DNA of 64,000 nucleotides from Pricia mediterranea (GTDB lineage Bacteria; Bacteroidota; Bacteroidia; Flavobacteriales; Flavobacteriaceae): the NCBI RefSeq assembly GCF_032248455.1, contig NZ_JAVTTP010000001.1, forward strand, positions 372,001-436,000, written 5' to 3'. Each line of letters starts with the position of its first letter. The stretch's first letter is position 1. Under the pieces are notes generated by a model. The model was not told the origin of the DNA. It saw only the letters and a program-made list of their open reading frames with translations, and ran no database searches. Below, piece after piece: positions 54,455 to 63,106 of this stretch. Position numbers and translations under genes: made by a program.

Positions 54455-55122
54455 TTCGATTCTTCAGGAACTTCTTTGCACCCAAAAAACGGAACTATCC
54501 CGATTTTTGGATGGACTATGCCGAGCAATTCGAAAACGGCCAGCCAACAACACTGGCGGACATCCGTTTTGTCGTTTTCGATACCGAAACCACGGGACTT
54601 GACCTTGAGAAGGACCGGATATTGTCCATCGGTGCCCTCTCCCTACAAAATGACAGCATCGATATCGACAGCAGTTTCGAGATTTTCCTGGATCAGGAGT
54701 TCTATCACGCGGGGAACATCGCCATCCACGGTATTTTGCGGGACGAGATCCAACCTCGCATCTCCGAAATAGAGGCCCTTCGACTGTTGCTTGATTATAT
54801 AGGGAATTGCATTTTGGTGGCGCATCACGCCAGTTTTGACCGTGCTATGATCGATCGCGCGTTAAAACGTCATGGGATGCCTAGATTACAGAACCGGTTT
54901 TTAGATACCTCCGCCCTTTACAAGCGTACGCTCATTTCTTCCGCCCTCTTACAAAAAAAGGACCAATATTCGCTGGACGAACTCGCCGAGAAATTTGACA
55001 TCCCCGTCAAGGACCGACATACCGCCCTGGGCGATGCCTATATCACGGCCATCGCCTTTTTAAAGATCATGGGGCGGTTGAAGGTTAAGGACGGTTTTTT
55101 GGTGAAAAGGCTATTCAAGTGA
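54451..55122 (+). CDS. DnaQ-type 3'-5' exonuclease
   Basis: The 223-residue protein has the DEDDh exonuclease motifs: FDTETTGLD (Asp44, Glu46) as ExoI, VAHHASFDRAMID as ExoII, and DRHTALGDAYITA as ExoIII. It resembles the epsilon-like proofreading/RNase T class, not fused to a polymerase. The start codon overlaps the DUF294 gene's stop (ATGA), implying coupled synthesis; a joint role in nucleotide or RNA/DNA turnover is inferred from context. The gap to the purC stop codon (55123-55314) shows no gene. Confidence 0.9.
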   Translation: MIRFFRNFFAPKKRNYPDFWMDYAEQFENGQPTTLADIRFVVFDTETTGLDLEKDRILSIGALSLQNDSIDIDSSFEIFLDQEFYHAGNIAIHGILRDEIQPRISEIEALRLLLDYIGNCILVAHHASFDRAMIDRALKRHGMPRLQNRFLDTSALYKRTLISSALLQKKDQYSLDELAEKFDIPVKDRHTALGDAYITAIAFLKIMGRLKVKDGFLVKRLFK

Positions 55123-55314
55123 CAACCAACAGCATTGAGAAGATTACAAAAGCAGCAAAATTTCTTATGCAATACTTCGCGTCAAAGCCCTTGAGCGAAA
55201 TCGGAACGTGCTGACATTCGGGGTTCTAAGAATCGAGAACATCGATTTCTCCCGAATAAGGCATTCGCGACGCTACGGTATGGGGCTGTAAAGCGAAAGA
55301 AACTTACGAGAACT

Positions 55315-56277
55315 TTATTTGTGATCAGCGGTTTTCAAGTAGTCAAGCACATTTTTTTCGATACGTTCCTGAATATCCGAGATATCGGCCTTGACGAAAG
55401 TTTCCCCTGTAATATTCTCGTACAGTTCGATATACCGCTCGGAAACGGACTCGATATAAACATCGGACATTTCGGGAACGGACTGCCCTTCCAGTCCTTG
55501 GAATCCGTTTTGAATCAGCCATTGGCGCACGAATTCCTTTGAAAGCTGCTTTTGGGGCTCGCCCCTATCCTGTCGCTCTTGATATCCATCGGCATAGAAA
55601 TACCGGGACGAATCGGGCGTATGAATCTCATCGATCAAGACAATTTTCCCTTCCTTGGTCTTTCCAAATTCGTATTTGGTATCCACCAAGATCAGTCCCC
55701 GCTCGGCGGCAATCTCGGTACCCCTGGCAAAAAGGGCGCGGGTGTATTTCTCCAGCACTGCATAGTCCGCTGCCGACACGATTTTTCTTTTTAGGATATT
55801 TTCCTTGGAAATATCCTCATCGTGATCGCCCTTTTCCGCTTTGGTAGCGGGGGTAATAATCGGCTCGGGGAATTTATCGTTTTCCTGCATGCCCTCGGGC
55901 ATTTCGATTCCGCAGATCTCGGTTTTCCCGGCCTTGTATTCCCGAGCTGCATGTCCCGATAAATAGCCTCGGATTACCATTTCCACCTTATAGGGTTCGC
56001 AGGCGTGGCCGACGGCAACATTGGGGTCCGGCGTGGCCATCAACCAGTTGGGGACGATATCTGCCGTAGCGGCCATCATTTTTGTAGCGATCTGGTTCAA
56101 TATCTGTCCCTTGTAGGGAATCCCTTTCGGCATCACTACATCGAAAGCGGAAAGCCGGTCCGTGGCGACCATGACCAAGATGTTGTCTTCAAGGGCATAC
56201 ACCTCTCGGACTTTGCCCTTATAAAGACTTTTTTGACCTGGAAAACTGAAATTGGTAGCTGTGATGGTGTTTTTCAT
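55315..56277 (-). CDS. purC: Phosphoribosylaminoimidazole-succinocarboxamide synthase
   Basis: The 320-residue SAICAR synthase joins CAIR and aspartate in purine synthesis. Marks are [94 protein letters not shown] and [18 protein letters not shown]. The length and the two-step GTEIA/HTPDS motifs are typical of the longer bacterial PurC form. Its start codon overlaps the phoH stop by 4 bases, so they form an operon. Confidence 0.96.
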   Translation of the reverse strand: MKNTITATNFSFPGQKSLYKGKVREVYALEDNILVMVATDRLSAFDVVMPKGIPYKGQILNQIATKMMAATADIVPNWLMATPDPNVAVGHACEPYKVEMVIRGYLSGHAAREYKAGKTEICGIEMPEGMQENDKFPEPIITPATKAEKGDHDEDISKENILKRKIVSAADYAVLEKYTRALFARGTEIAAERGLILVDTKYEFGKTKEGKIVLIDEIHTPDSSRYFYADGYQERQDRGEPQKQLSKEFVRQWLIQNGFQGLEGQSVPEMSDVYIESVSERYIELYENITGETFVKADISDIQERIEKNVLDYLKTADHK

Positions 56278-57227
56278 TTCTGATGCTCGATATTCCTGTA
56301 CGCATTAATGACCTTTTTTACCAATTTATGGCGAATGACATCTTTATCATCGAGGTATATGATCTCGATGCCGGGCACGTCCTTTAAAATCAATAAGGCC
56401 TCTTTCAGGCCCGAGATAACCCTTCGTGGCAGGTCGATCTGTCCGGGATCGCCCGTAATCATAAATTTGGCGTTCTTGCCCATTCTGGTCAGGAACATTT
56501 TCATCTGGGCGTGGGTGGTATTCTGGGCCTCATCGAGAATTACGAAGGCATTGTCTAGGGTTCGTCCCCGCATAAAGGCCAGCGGTGCGATCTGAATGAT
56601 ACCGGTTTCGATCAAATGGGCCAATTTTTCGGCCGGAATCATATCCCGCAGCCCGTCGTAGAGCGGTTGCATGTACGGGTCTAGCTTTTCCTTGAGATCG
56701 CCGGGCAAAAATCCCAGGTTCTCGCCAGCTTCTACTGCGGGACGGGTCAAAATAATCCGTTTCACCTGCTTCTCCTTCAGGGCCTTGACGGCCAAGGCCA
56801 CCCCGGTATAGGTTTTTCCGGTACCGGCGGGACCGATGGCGAATACCATATCGTTTTTACGGGCCGCATCGACCAATTTGCGCTGATTTGCGGTCTGGGC
56901 CTTGATCAATCGTCCGCTAACGCCGTGCACCAAGGTTTCCCCACTTTTCTCCGGAGCGTCATAATCCGACGGCGTGGTACTGGTCAATACCCGTTCGATC
57001 ACGTTCTCGTCCAATTTGTTATATTTTGCAAAATGGGAAGTGAGCATATCGAACCGGCGGTCAAATTCCTCTAAAAGCTCCTCATCGCCATAGGCCTTTA
57101 TCTTGTTGCCCCGCGCTACAATCTTTAATTTAGGGAAATACTTTTTGAGCAGATCGATATTCTGATTGCCCTGGCCAAAAAATTCCCTCGGGCTGATCTC
57201 GGTGAGTTCTAGTATGAGTTCGTTCAA
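56274..57227 (-). CDS. phoH: PhoH-family ATPase
   Basis: The 317-residue protein has an N-terminal KH-like region (about 1-100) and a PhoH ATPase domain with Walker [10 protein letters not shown] (132-140), [30 protein letters not shown], Walker [11 protein letters not shown], and [13 protein letters not shown]. It is linked to RNA/phosphate metabolism and is often near RNase genes. The gene is the first of the phoH-purC operon, overlapping purC by 4 bases, and diverges from the SAM hydrolase gene. Confidence 0.94.
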   Translation of the reverse strand: MNELILELTEISPREFFGQGNQNIDLLKKYFPKLKIVARGNKIKAYGDEELLEEFDRRFDMLTSHFAKYNKLDENVIERVLTSTTPSDYDAPEKSGETLVHGVSGRLIKAQTANQRKLVDAARKNDMVFAIGPAGTGKTYTGVALAVKALKEKQVKRIILTRPAVEAGENLGFLPGDLKEKLDPYMQPLYDGLRDMIPAEKLAHLIETGIIQIAPLAFMRGRTLDNAFVILDEAQNTTHAQMKMFLTRMGKNAKFMITGDPGQIDLPRRVISGLKEALLILKDVPGIEIIYLDDKDVIRHKLVKKVINAYRNIEHQK

Positions 57228-57289
57228 AAACTTTATATATTAAGGTGAAAGCCAACGGGCAATTATTTCGCTTGGCTATTATTTTGCAC

Positions 57290-57297
57290 TAATTTTG
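57290..57297 (+). promoter_or_regulatory. Putative -7 box (TAATTTTG) for SAM hydrolase gene
   Basis: A TAnnTTTG match in the divergent region, about 70 bases before the start at 57369. A TTG at 57272-57274 lies 15 bases upstream, a little closer than the usual -33 spacing. Confidence 0.45.
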
Positions 57298-57368
57298 TGC
57301 GTTTACGTTAGGATAACAAATTTAACCAAAAATCAGCTGTTCTAAGCAAAACATATCAACAACCCTAC

Positions 57369-58199
57369 ATGGCGATCATAACCTTGACCACGGATTTCGG
57401 ACTTAAAGACCATTTTGTAGGTTCCCTTAAAGGCACCATTTACAAAGAGCTCCCCGATGCCAAAATTGTTGATATCTCACATTATATCAGTCCCTTTAAT
57501 ATCCACGAGTGCGCCTACGTTCTGGAAAATTCCTATAAAAATTTTCCCGAGGGCAGTATTCATATTGTCGGGGTCGATGCGGAACCGACGCCCGAGAACA
57601 AGCATATCGCCCTGTTGATCGACGGGCATTATTTTATCGTGGCCAACAACGGTATCATCGGGTTGATCACTTCCGAAAGAAAACCGGAAAAAGTGGTGGA
57701 GATCAACATTCCGAATCCCGATTACGGCTCTTTTCCCGTGTTGGATGTCTTCGTAAAAGTCGCCTGTCATATAGCTCGCGGCGGCACCCTTGAGGTGGTC
57801 GGTAAACCTTTTGACGCATTGAAAGACCTCCGTGAATTTACGCCCATCGTTTCCGATAACGGCAATAAGATCATCGGTAGCGTTATCTACATCGACAATT
57901 ATGGAAACGTGGTGACCAACATCCACAAAAAGTTCTTCGATGCCTACCGCAAGGGGAGGGATTTCGAACTTACCGCCCGGTCCACCAAAATAAGCCGTAT
58001 CCACAATAAATACAGCGATATCATCAATTATGACCTCGATAAGGAGCATCGCAGGGGCGCGGGAGACCTGCTGGCACTATTCAATTCCGCCCACTACATC
58101 GAACTGGCCATTTACAAGAGTGACCTGAATACCGTGGGAGGGGCTTCTACCCTATTGGGACTGGAGTTTCGGGATACGGTTACGGTGACGTTTGAGTAG
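57369..58199 (+). CDS. S-adenosyl-L-methionine hydrolase (DUF62 family)
   Basis: The 276-residue protein begins with ITLTTDFGLKDHFVGSLKGTIY and has VDISHYISPFNIHECAYVL, GVDAEPTPENKHIALLIDGHYFIVANNGIIGL and YIDNYGNVVTNI, the motifs of the SAM hydrolase/fluorinase superfamily. The large residues expected of halogenases are not evident, so hydrolysis of SAM to adenosine and methionine is the likely reaction. It sits between divergent phoH and the gliding genes. Confidence 0.9.
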   Translation: MAIITLTTDFGLKDHFVGSLKGTIYKELPDAKIVDISHYISPFNIHECAYVLENSYKNFPEGSIHIVGVDAEPTPENKHIALLIDGHYFIVANNGIIGLITSERKPEKVVEINIPNPDYGSFPVLDVFVKVACHIARGGTLEVVGKPFDALKDLREFTPIVSDNGNKIIGSVIYIDNYGNVVTNIHKKFFDAYRKGRDFELTARSTKISRIHNKYSDIINYDLDKEHRRGAGDLLALFNSAHYIELAIYKSDLNTVGGASTLLGLEFRDTVTVTFE

Positions 58200-58409
58200 G
58201 GACAGCGAAACTGTCGTTACTGATCGGGACCGACCAAATCGCGCATTGCATTCAGAGGCGAAGAGGTTGACCCTATGCGCCATGCCACGTCGGGACCGGT
58301 TAAAGCGCGCGTTGCAATCAGTTGGGTGGCTATTAAACTAGCGCGACAAGTTACGTCGGACGAAACAAACGAGCCTGTTGCCGAAGATTCGAAAGTCTCA
58401 AAATCTTTT

Positions 58410-58417
58410 TAGTTTTG
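58410..58417 (+). promoter_or_regulatory. Putative -7 box (TAGTTTTG) for gldF
   Basis: A TAnnTTTG match about 80 bases before the gldF ATG. No TTG lies at the preferred distance upstream. Confidence 0.4.
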
Positions 58418-58495
58418 TGCGATGGTCGGTTGAGATTCCCGTTACAGGAACCAAACCATCGGTACGTCCATGGAAATCAAACTGCGAAACACACT

Positions 58496-59227
58496 ATGCT
58501 CGCCATCTTTAAACGCGAAATACGTTCCTTTTTTACTTCGGTGACCGGATACTTGGTCGTCGGACTTTTTTTGGTGCTCAACGGCCTCTTTCTATGGGTG
58601 TTCAAAGGTCCGTTTAATATTTTTGAACATGGATTCGCCAACCTGGGCAAATTCTTCCTACTGGCTCCTTGGGTGTTTCTGTTCCTGATTCCGGCGATTA
58701 CCATGAAAAGCTTTTCGGAGGAAAAAAAATTGGGGACCCTGGAGTTGCTTTATATCAAACCGATCAGCCTTTGGGAGACCGTATTGGGTAAGTTTTTGGG
58801 GACGTTCTCATTAGGGTTGATCGCTCTGGCACCTACATGGGTCTATGTTTTGGCAATATCCCGTTTGGGCACCACCGTCGGAAATCTCGACATGGGCCTG
58901 GTGATCGGCTCGTATTTCGGCACTATATTCCTAATGGGATGCTATACCGCAATCGGCCTCTTCGCCTCTACCCTCTCCGAAAATCAGATCGTCGCGTTTA
59001 TCGTCGGAATGTTACTCTGCTTTTTTGCCTACTATGGATTCGAGGGCGTCTCGACCCTCTTCGCGGACGGCCAAGTGGTCGTCTTCGTACGAAATTTGGG
59101 CATGAATCATCATTTTGAGCGTATTGCCCGGGGCGTTTTGGACACGAGGGACCTTATCTATTTTGTTAGTCTTTCGGCATTTTTTCTTTTTCTTACTGTG
59201 ATGACGCTCAAAAACACTCCGCGATGA
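58496..59227 (+). CDS. gldF: Gliding-motility ABC transporter permease GldF
   Basis: The 243-residue inner-membrane permease has six helices. The start FKREIRSFFTSVTGYLVVGLFLVLNGLFLWVFKG, then ANLGKFFLLAPWVFLFLIPAITMKSFSEEKKLGTLELLYIKP, is the ABC-2/GldF pattern. With GldA (ATPase, not in this window) and GldG it forms the ABC transporter needed for gliding motility in Flavobacterium johnsoniae. The upstream frame extends to 58415, but the Met of MLAIFKRE is the typical start. gldG follows 40 bases later. Confidence 0.9.
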   Translation: MLAIFKREIRSFFTSVTGYLVVGLFLVLNGLFLWVFKGPFNIFEHGFANLGKFFLLAPWVFLFLIPAITMKSFSEEKKLGTLELLYIKPISLWETVLGKFLGTFSLGLIALAPTWVYVLAISRLGTTVGNLDMGLVIGSYFGTIFLMGCYTAIGLFASTLSENQIVAFIVGMLLCFFAYYGFEGVSTLFADGQVVVFVRNLGMNHHFERIARGVLDTRDLIYFVSLSAFFLFLTVMTLKNTPR

Positions 59228-59267
59228 CCTCTTTTAAATCCTTTGGACAATCCCGAACATTCCACCT

Positions 59268-60932
59268 ATGAAAAAAACCTTTGTCACCATCGGCATGGCA
59301 TTCCTGCTCGTGATTCTCGTCAATGTGCTGTCCGGCTTTGTGTACACCCGGTTTGACCTGACCGAAGACCATCGGTACACGCTTTCGGATGCCGCCATTG
59401 CCAGTGTTTCGGAATTTGAAAGACCGGTCATCGTAGATGTTTTATTGGCGGGCAATTTATCCCCCGAATTTGTAAAGCTGCGCACGGAGACCCTTCAGAT
59501 CCTGGAGGAGTTTGCATCCCAAAACCCAAACATAAAGTTCACATTCGTAAATCCCCTGGAAAATACCGCGGATGTCAACCAGACCATCACCGAATTACAG
59601 GGATTGGGACTTACCCCAGCCCAAGTGACCGTCGAGGACAATAGCAAGGTGTCGCAGGACATCGTTTTCCCTTGGGCCATGGTGAACTATGGCAACAACA
59701 CCGTAAAAGTACCGCTGCTGAAAAATACATTGGGAGCGACCCCCGAAGAGCGGGTCAACAACTCCGTGCAGCATTTGGAATACGCCTTTGCCGATGCGTT
59801 TTCAAAGATCAATATCAAAACAAAGAAACAGGTGGCGGTTCTGAAGGGAAACGGGGAGCTAGAGGATATCTTTCTGGCGGATTTCCTGACTGCCATCCGT
59901 GATTATTACAACATCGGGGCAATTACGATGGATTCCGTCGCTACAAATCCGCAAAAAACCCTGAATCAACTAAAGGAATACGACCTGGCCCTGATCGCCA
60001 AACCCACCGAGGCCTTTTCCGATGCCGAAAAATACGTGCTCGACCAGTTTATTGTCAGCGGTGGGAAGTCCCTCTGGTTAATGGATAAGGTAAACATGGA
60101 ACTCGATAGCCTGTTCAACGAACAAGGTTCGGCCCTGGCCTTGCCCCGCGACCTGAACCTGAACGACTTCTTTTTTAAGTACGGCATCCGCATCAATTCT
60201 GATTTGGTCAACGACATGTATTTCACTCAGATCGTACTGGCGACGGGGGAAGGAAATGCATCCCAATACGATCCCGTGCCCTGGTATTATCATCCTATGG
60301 TCTTCTCGCGCAACGACCATCCTATCAACAATAATCTGGAAGCCATCCGCTTACAGTTCGCCAGTTCCATTGATACCTTATCCAACGAAAACAAAAAAAC
60401 GGTACTCCTGCAAAGTTCTCCCCTGTCCCGTTTAGAAGGCACCCCACAACAGATCAGTCTCGGTATCATCAACAATCCCCCGAAAAAGGAAAACTATACC
60501 GATGGCGACAAGGCCTTGGCGGTATTGGTTGAAGGGGAATTCAACTCAGCTTTTGAAAATCGGGTCAAACCGGTGCAGCTCCAAAATCCCATAGAAAAAG
60601 GAAAATTCAATAAAATGCTGGTGGTTTCCGACGGGGACATCATCAAAAATCAGGTGCGAAAGGGCCGACCCTTGGAACTGGGATACGACAAATGGACGAA
60701 CAATTACTACGGGAACAAAGAATTTTTGATAAACGCCGTCAATTACCTTTTGGATGAAAAAGGACTTATAAACATTCGAAACAAGAAGGTGGCCGTGCCC
60801 TTTTTGGACCCGCAAAAGATCGCGGTACAAAAATCCAAATGGCAGCTAATGAATATCGGGCTTCCGCTGATCTTGATCCTTCTTTTCGGATTGGGATTTG
60901 CCTATTTTAGACGACGGAAATATGCGGGCTAG
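59268..60932 (+). CDS. gldG: Gliding-motility ABC transporter protein GldG
   Basis: The 554-residue protein has an N-terminal membrane helix (VTIGMAFLLVILVNVLSGFVY) with YTRFDLTEDHRYTLSDAAIA, then a periplasmic substrate-binding-like domain (VLLAGNLSPEFVKLRTETLQILEEFASQNPNIKF, VTVEDNSKVSQDIVFPW). A C-terminal helix with a basic tail follows (LPLILILLFGLGFAYFRRRKY). It is the partner of GldF. This two-gene cluster supports assignment to a gliding flavobacterium. It is followed by dnaN after 142 bases. Confidence 0.92.
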   Translation: MKKTFVTIGMAFLLVILVNVLSGFVYTRFDLTEDHRYTLSDAAIASVSEFERPVIVDVLLAGNLSPEFVKLRTETLQILEEFASQNPNIKFTFVNPLENTADVNQTITELQGLGLTPAQVTVEDNSKVSQDIVFPWAMVNYGNNTVKVPLLKNTLGATPEERVNNSVQHLEYAFADAFSKINIKTKKQVAVLKGNGELEDIFLADFLTAIRDYYNIGAITMDSVATNPQKTLNQLKEYDLALIAKPTEAFSDAEKYVLDQFIVSGGKSLWLMDKVNMELDSLFNEQGSALALPRDLNLNDFFFKYGIRINSDLVNDMYFTQIVLATGEGNASQYDPVPWYYHPMVFSRNDHPINNNLEAIRLQFASSIDTLSNENKKTVLLQSSPLSRLEGTPQQISLGIINNPPKKENYTDGDKALAVLVEGEFNSAFENRVKPVQLQNPIEKGKFNKMLVVSDGDIIKNQVRKGRPLELGYDKWTNNYYGNKEFLINAVNYLLDEKGLINIRNKKVAVPFLDPQKIAVQKSKWQLMNIGLPLILILLFGLGFAYFRRRKYAG

Positions 60933-60971
60933 CTGTTAATAAGTTTGTTTCGCTAAAAAGATCGATTCAAA

Positions 60972-60979
60972 TATCTTTG
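60972..60979 (+). promoter_or_regulatory. Putative -7 box (TATCTTTG) for dnaN
   Basis: TAnnTTTG match about 95 bases before dnaN, in the gap after gldG. A TTG (60945-60947) lies 24 bases upstream, slightly long for a -33 element. Confidence 0.45.
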
Positions 60980-61074
60980 TTTGTCTTGTTTTTGGTACTT
61001 TCAGACGTTTGCCATTCGAAATTTTGAGACGATCCCGAACACGATATGAAACAAATTTGAAATAAAACTACCCC

Positions 61075-62193
61075 ATGAAGTTCATAGTATCGAGCACATA
61101 TTTGTTAAAGAAATTGCAGATTTTAGGAGGCGTTATCAACACCAGCAATACGCTGCCTATTCTCGATAATTTTCTCTTCGACCTGAACCAGGATAAACTT
61201 ACCGTCTCCGCGTCGGACCTTGAAACCACCATGAGCTCCGTGCTAAAAGTGGATTCCGACAATGAGGGCACTATTGCCGTACCGGCACGCCTGCTGTTGG
61301 ATATACTAAAGACCTTTCCCGAACAGCCCTTGACCTTTGTAGTGGAGGACAACCATACCGTTGAAATCAGTTCGAACCACGGTAAATACGCCTTGGCCTA
61401 CGCCGATGGGGCCGAATTTCCGAAGGCGGTCGAACTGGCGGACCCGAGTTCTACGACGCTAATGGGCGATATTCTGGCGACGGCGATCGACAAGACCATA
61501 TTCGCCTCCGGAAATGACGACCTACGACCTGTGATGAGCGGGGTTTTCTTTCAGTTCTCTACAGAAAATCTCACTTTTGTGGCCACGGATGCACATAAGC
61601 TGGTCAAGTACCGTCGCGATGATGTGTCCGCTTCGGAAACCGCCGAGTTCATCATGCCGAAAAAACCCCTGAACCTGTTGAAAGGGGTTTTGGCGGGAAG
61701 CGAATCCGACGTGGTTATCGAGTACAACGACAGCAATGCCAGATTTAGTTATGAAGATACCGAGTTGATCTGCCGATTGATCGACGGCAAGTATCCGAAC
61801 TACGAGGCGGTAATCCCAAAAGAGAACCCGAACAAGCTTTCGCTTTCTAGAAACCAGTTTTCGAGCTCCGTTCGCCGGGTCGCCATTTTCTCCAATAAAA
61901 CAACCCACCAGATCCGTCTAAAAATCGCCGGGGCCGAACTGAACATCTCCGCTGAGGATATCGACTATAGCAACAAGGCCGAAGAACGCCTGACCTGCTC
62001 TTACCAGGGCGACGATTTGCAAATCGGGTTCAACTCCCGGTTTTTGACCGAAATGTTGACCAATCTCGATTCCGACGAGGTTACCCTTGAGATGAGCCTT
62101 CCCAACCGAGCGGGCATTCTCACGCCTTCGGACGGACTCGATGAGGGCGAGCACGTCACGATGCTGGTCATGCCGGTGATGCTGAACGGTTAG
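61075..62193 (+). CDS. dnaN: DNA polymerase III beta subunit (sliding clamp)
   Basis: The 372-residue protein is the ring-shaped clamp that tethers DNA polymerase III. It has the three-domain pattern: ILGGVINTSNTLPILDNFLFDL, SASDLETTMSS; FASGNDDLRPVMSGVFFQFS, FVATDAHKLVKYRRD; VIPKENPNKLSLSRNQFSSSVRRVAIFSNKT; C-terminal HVTMLVMPVML. Length is standard. It stands away from dnaA in this genome segment, as is usual in bacteroidetes. A hairpin terminator follows. Confidence 0.96.
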   Translation: MKFIVSSTYLLKKLQILGGVINTSNTLPILDNFLFDLNQDKLTVSASDLETTMSSVLKVDSDNEGTIAVPARLLLDILKTFPEQPLTFVVEDNHTVEISSNHGKYALAYADGAEFPKAVELADPSSTTLMGDILATAIDKTIFASGNDDLRPVMSGVFFQFSTENLTFVATDAHKLVKYRRDDVSASETAEFIMPKKPLNLLKGVLAGSESDVVIEYNDSNARFSYEDTELICRLIDGKYPNYEAVIPKENPNKLSLSRNQFSSSVRRVAIFSNKTTHQIRLKIAGAELNISAEDIDYSNKAEERLTCSYQGDDLQIGFNSRFLTEMLTNLDSDEVTLEMSLPNRAGILTPSDGLDEGEHVTMLVMPVMLNG

Positions 62194-62238
62194 AATGTAA
62201 TTTATCGATTAAGGACTCCCCCACGCAAGCGTTTAATC

Positions 62239-62271
62239 AAAAACCATCCGGACAATTTGGGATGGGTTTTT
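62239..62271 (+). terminator. Putative terminator after dnaN
   Basis: AAAAACCATCC and GGATGGGTTTTT pair across a short loop, one bulged base, followed by T. It lies about 45 bases beyond the dnaN stop. Confidence 0.6.
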
Positions 62272-62547
62272 GCTGTTTTAAATAAGGTTCGGAAAATTTA
62301 CTGATTAAATTTGACAAAAAGACGAAAGGAGATAGGAACAAAAATTGCTAAAGGCAAGAGGGGTGTTTTTATCTACTTTAACCCCGCCCGCCCGGCTCGG
62401 ATTAGGGGAGCGTTTGTGTTGAGCACCTGCCTTTCTTTTTGTCCTTTCAGCCTGTTCCCCTTGCTCTTTCCATCTTTCTTCCATTTCCGAGCTTTTTCGA
62501 TGGCTGGCAACGTCTTAGATTGCCCACAAAATTCGTGGCGGAGCCGT
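62272..62547. other. Intergenic region, no gene seen
   Basis: The gap between the dnaN terminator and the DUF4870 stop codon carries a purine-rich GACAAAAAGACGAAAGG string and a partly complementary CCTTTCTTTTTGTC string (62313-62450). It has no supported ORF. Confidence 0.45.
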
Positions 62548-62913
62548 TTAAGATATAAAGCGGATCGTCATAAAATAACTGGGGGCTTCCCCGTTGCTCG
62601 CCCTTACCGCATTAATTACCGGGAGTACAAAGGCGATGATTCCTATAAAAATCAGACTTAATATCCCCAGACCGAACAATAGAATTGCCGGAATACTGAG
62701 CACCGCTAGGAGCAGAACGCTCAATTGAAAATTGACGATGGATTTTCCATGCTCGTCCATCCCCTCGATACGGTCTTTCGTGGTCAACCAGATGACCAAG
62801 GGCACAATGAGTCCGCCTACGCCGGTGACATACGTCAACAATTGGGAGAGGTGGGTCAATACCAAAAGGGAATTATTCGATTCGAGCGTTCTGTTTTGAT
62901 TGATGATTTCCAT
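62548..62913 (-). CDS. DUF4870-family membrane protein
   Basis: The 121-residue protein has about three membrane helices (35-53, 66-100 region). LTHLSQLLTYVTGVGGLIVPLVIWLTTKDRIEGMDEHGKSIVNFQLSV is the DUF4870 signature, with the HxxQxxxxxxxxGG and H-G-K-xxxNFQ motifs. Function is unknown. It lies alone, on the opposite strand to dnaN and mnmE. Confidence 0.85.
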   Translation of the reverse strand: MEIINQNRTLESNNSLLVLTHLSQLLTYVTGVGGLIVPLVIWLTTKDRIEGMDEHGKSIVNFQLSVLLLAVLSIPAILLFGLGILSLIFIGIIAFVLPVINAVRASNGEAPSYFMTIRFIS

Positions 62914-63094
62914 TTTTGGACTGTTTTACAAGGTTAATAATTCTTTCCGGATTAGTCTTTGCCGATGAATGACGTTACAATCCCGGAAGTGTTCTATCCA
63001 TAAGACGAGCCAAAGCCGCGATTGTTACAGTCGGACTTAATTGATCTTGTCAATCGGACCATCCTACAGAGGATTCGCGGACGAACATTTTCCC

Positions 63095-63102
63095 TATTTT
63101 TG
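63095..63102 (+). promoter_or_regulatory. Putative -7 box (TATTTTTG) for mnmE
   Basis: This TAnnTTTG match ends 4 bases before the mnmE ATG at 63107. If it is the promoter, transcription would start at or next to the start codon, giving a leaderless transcript. No -33 TTG at the expected place was found. Confidence 0.35.
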
Positions 63103-63106
63103 CAGT

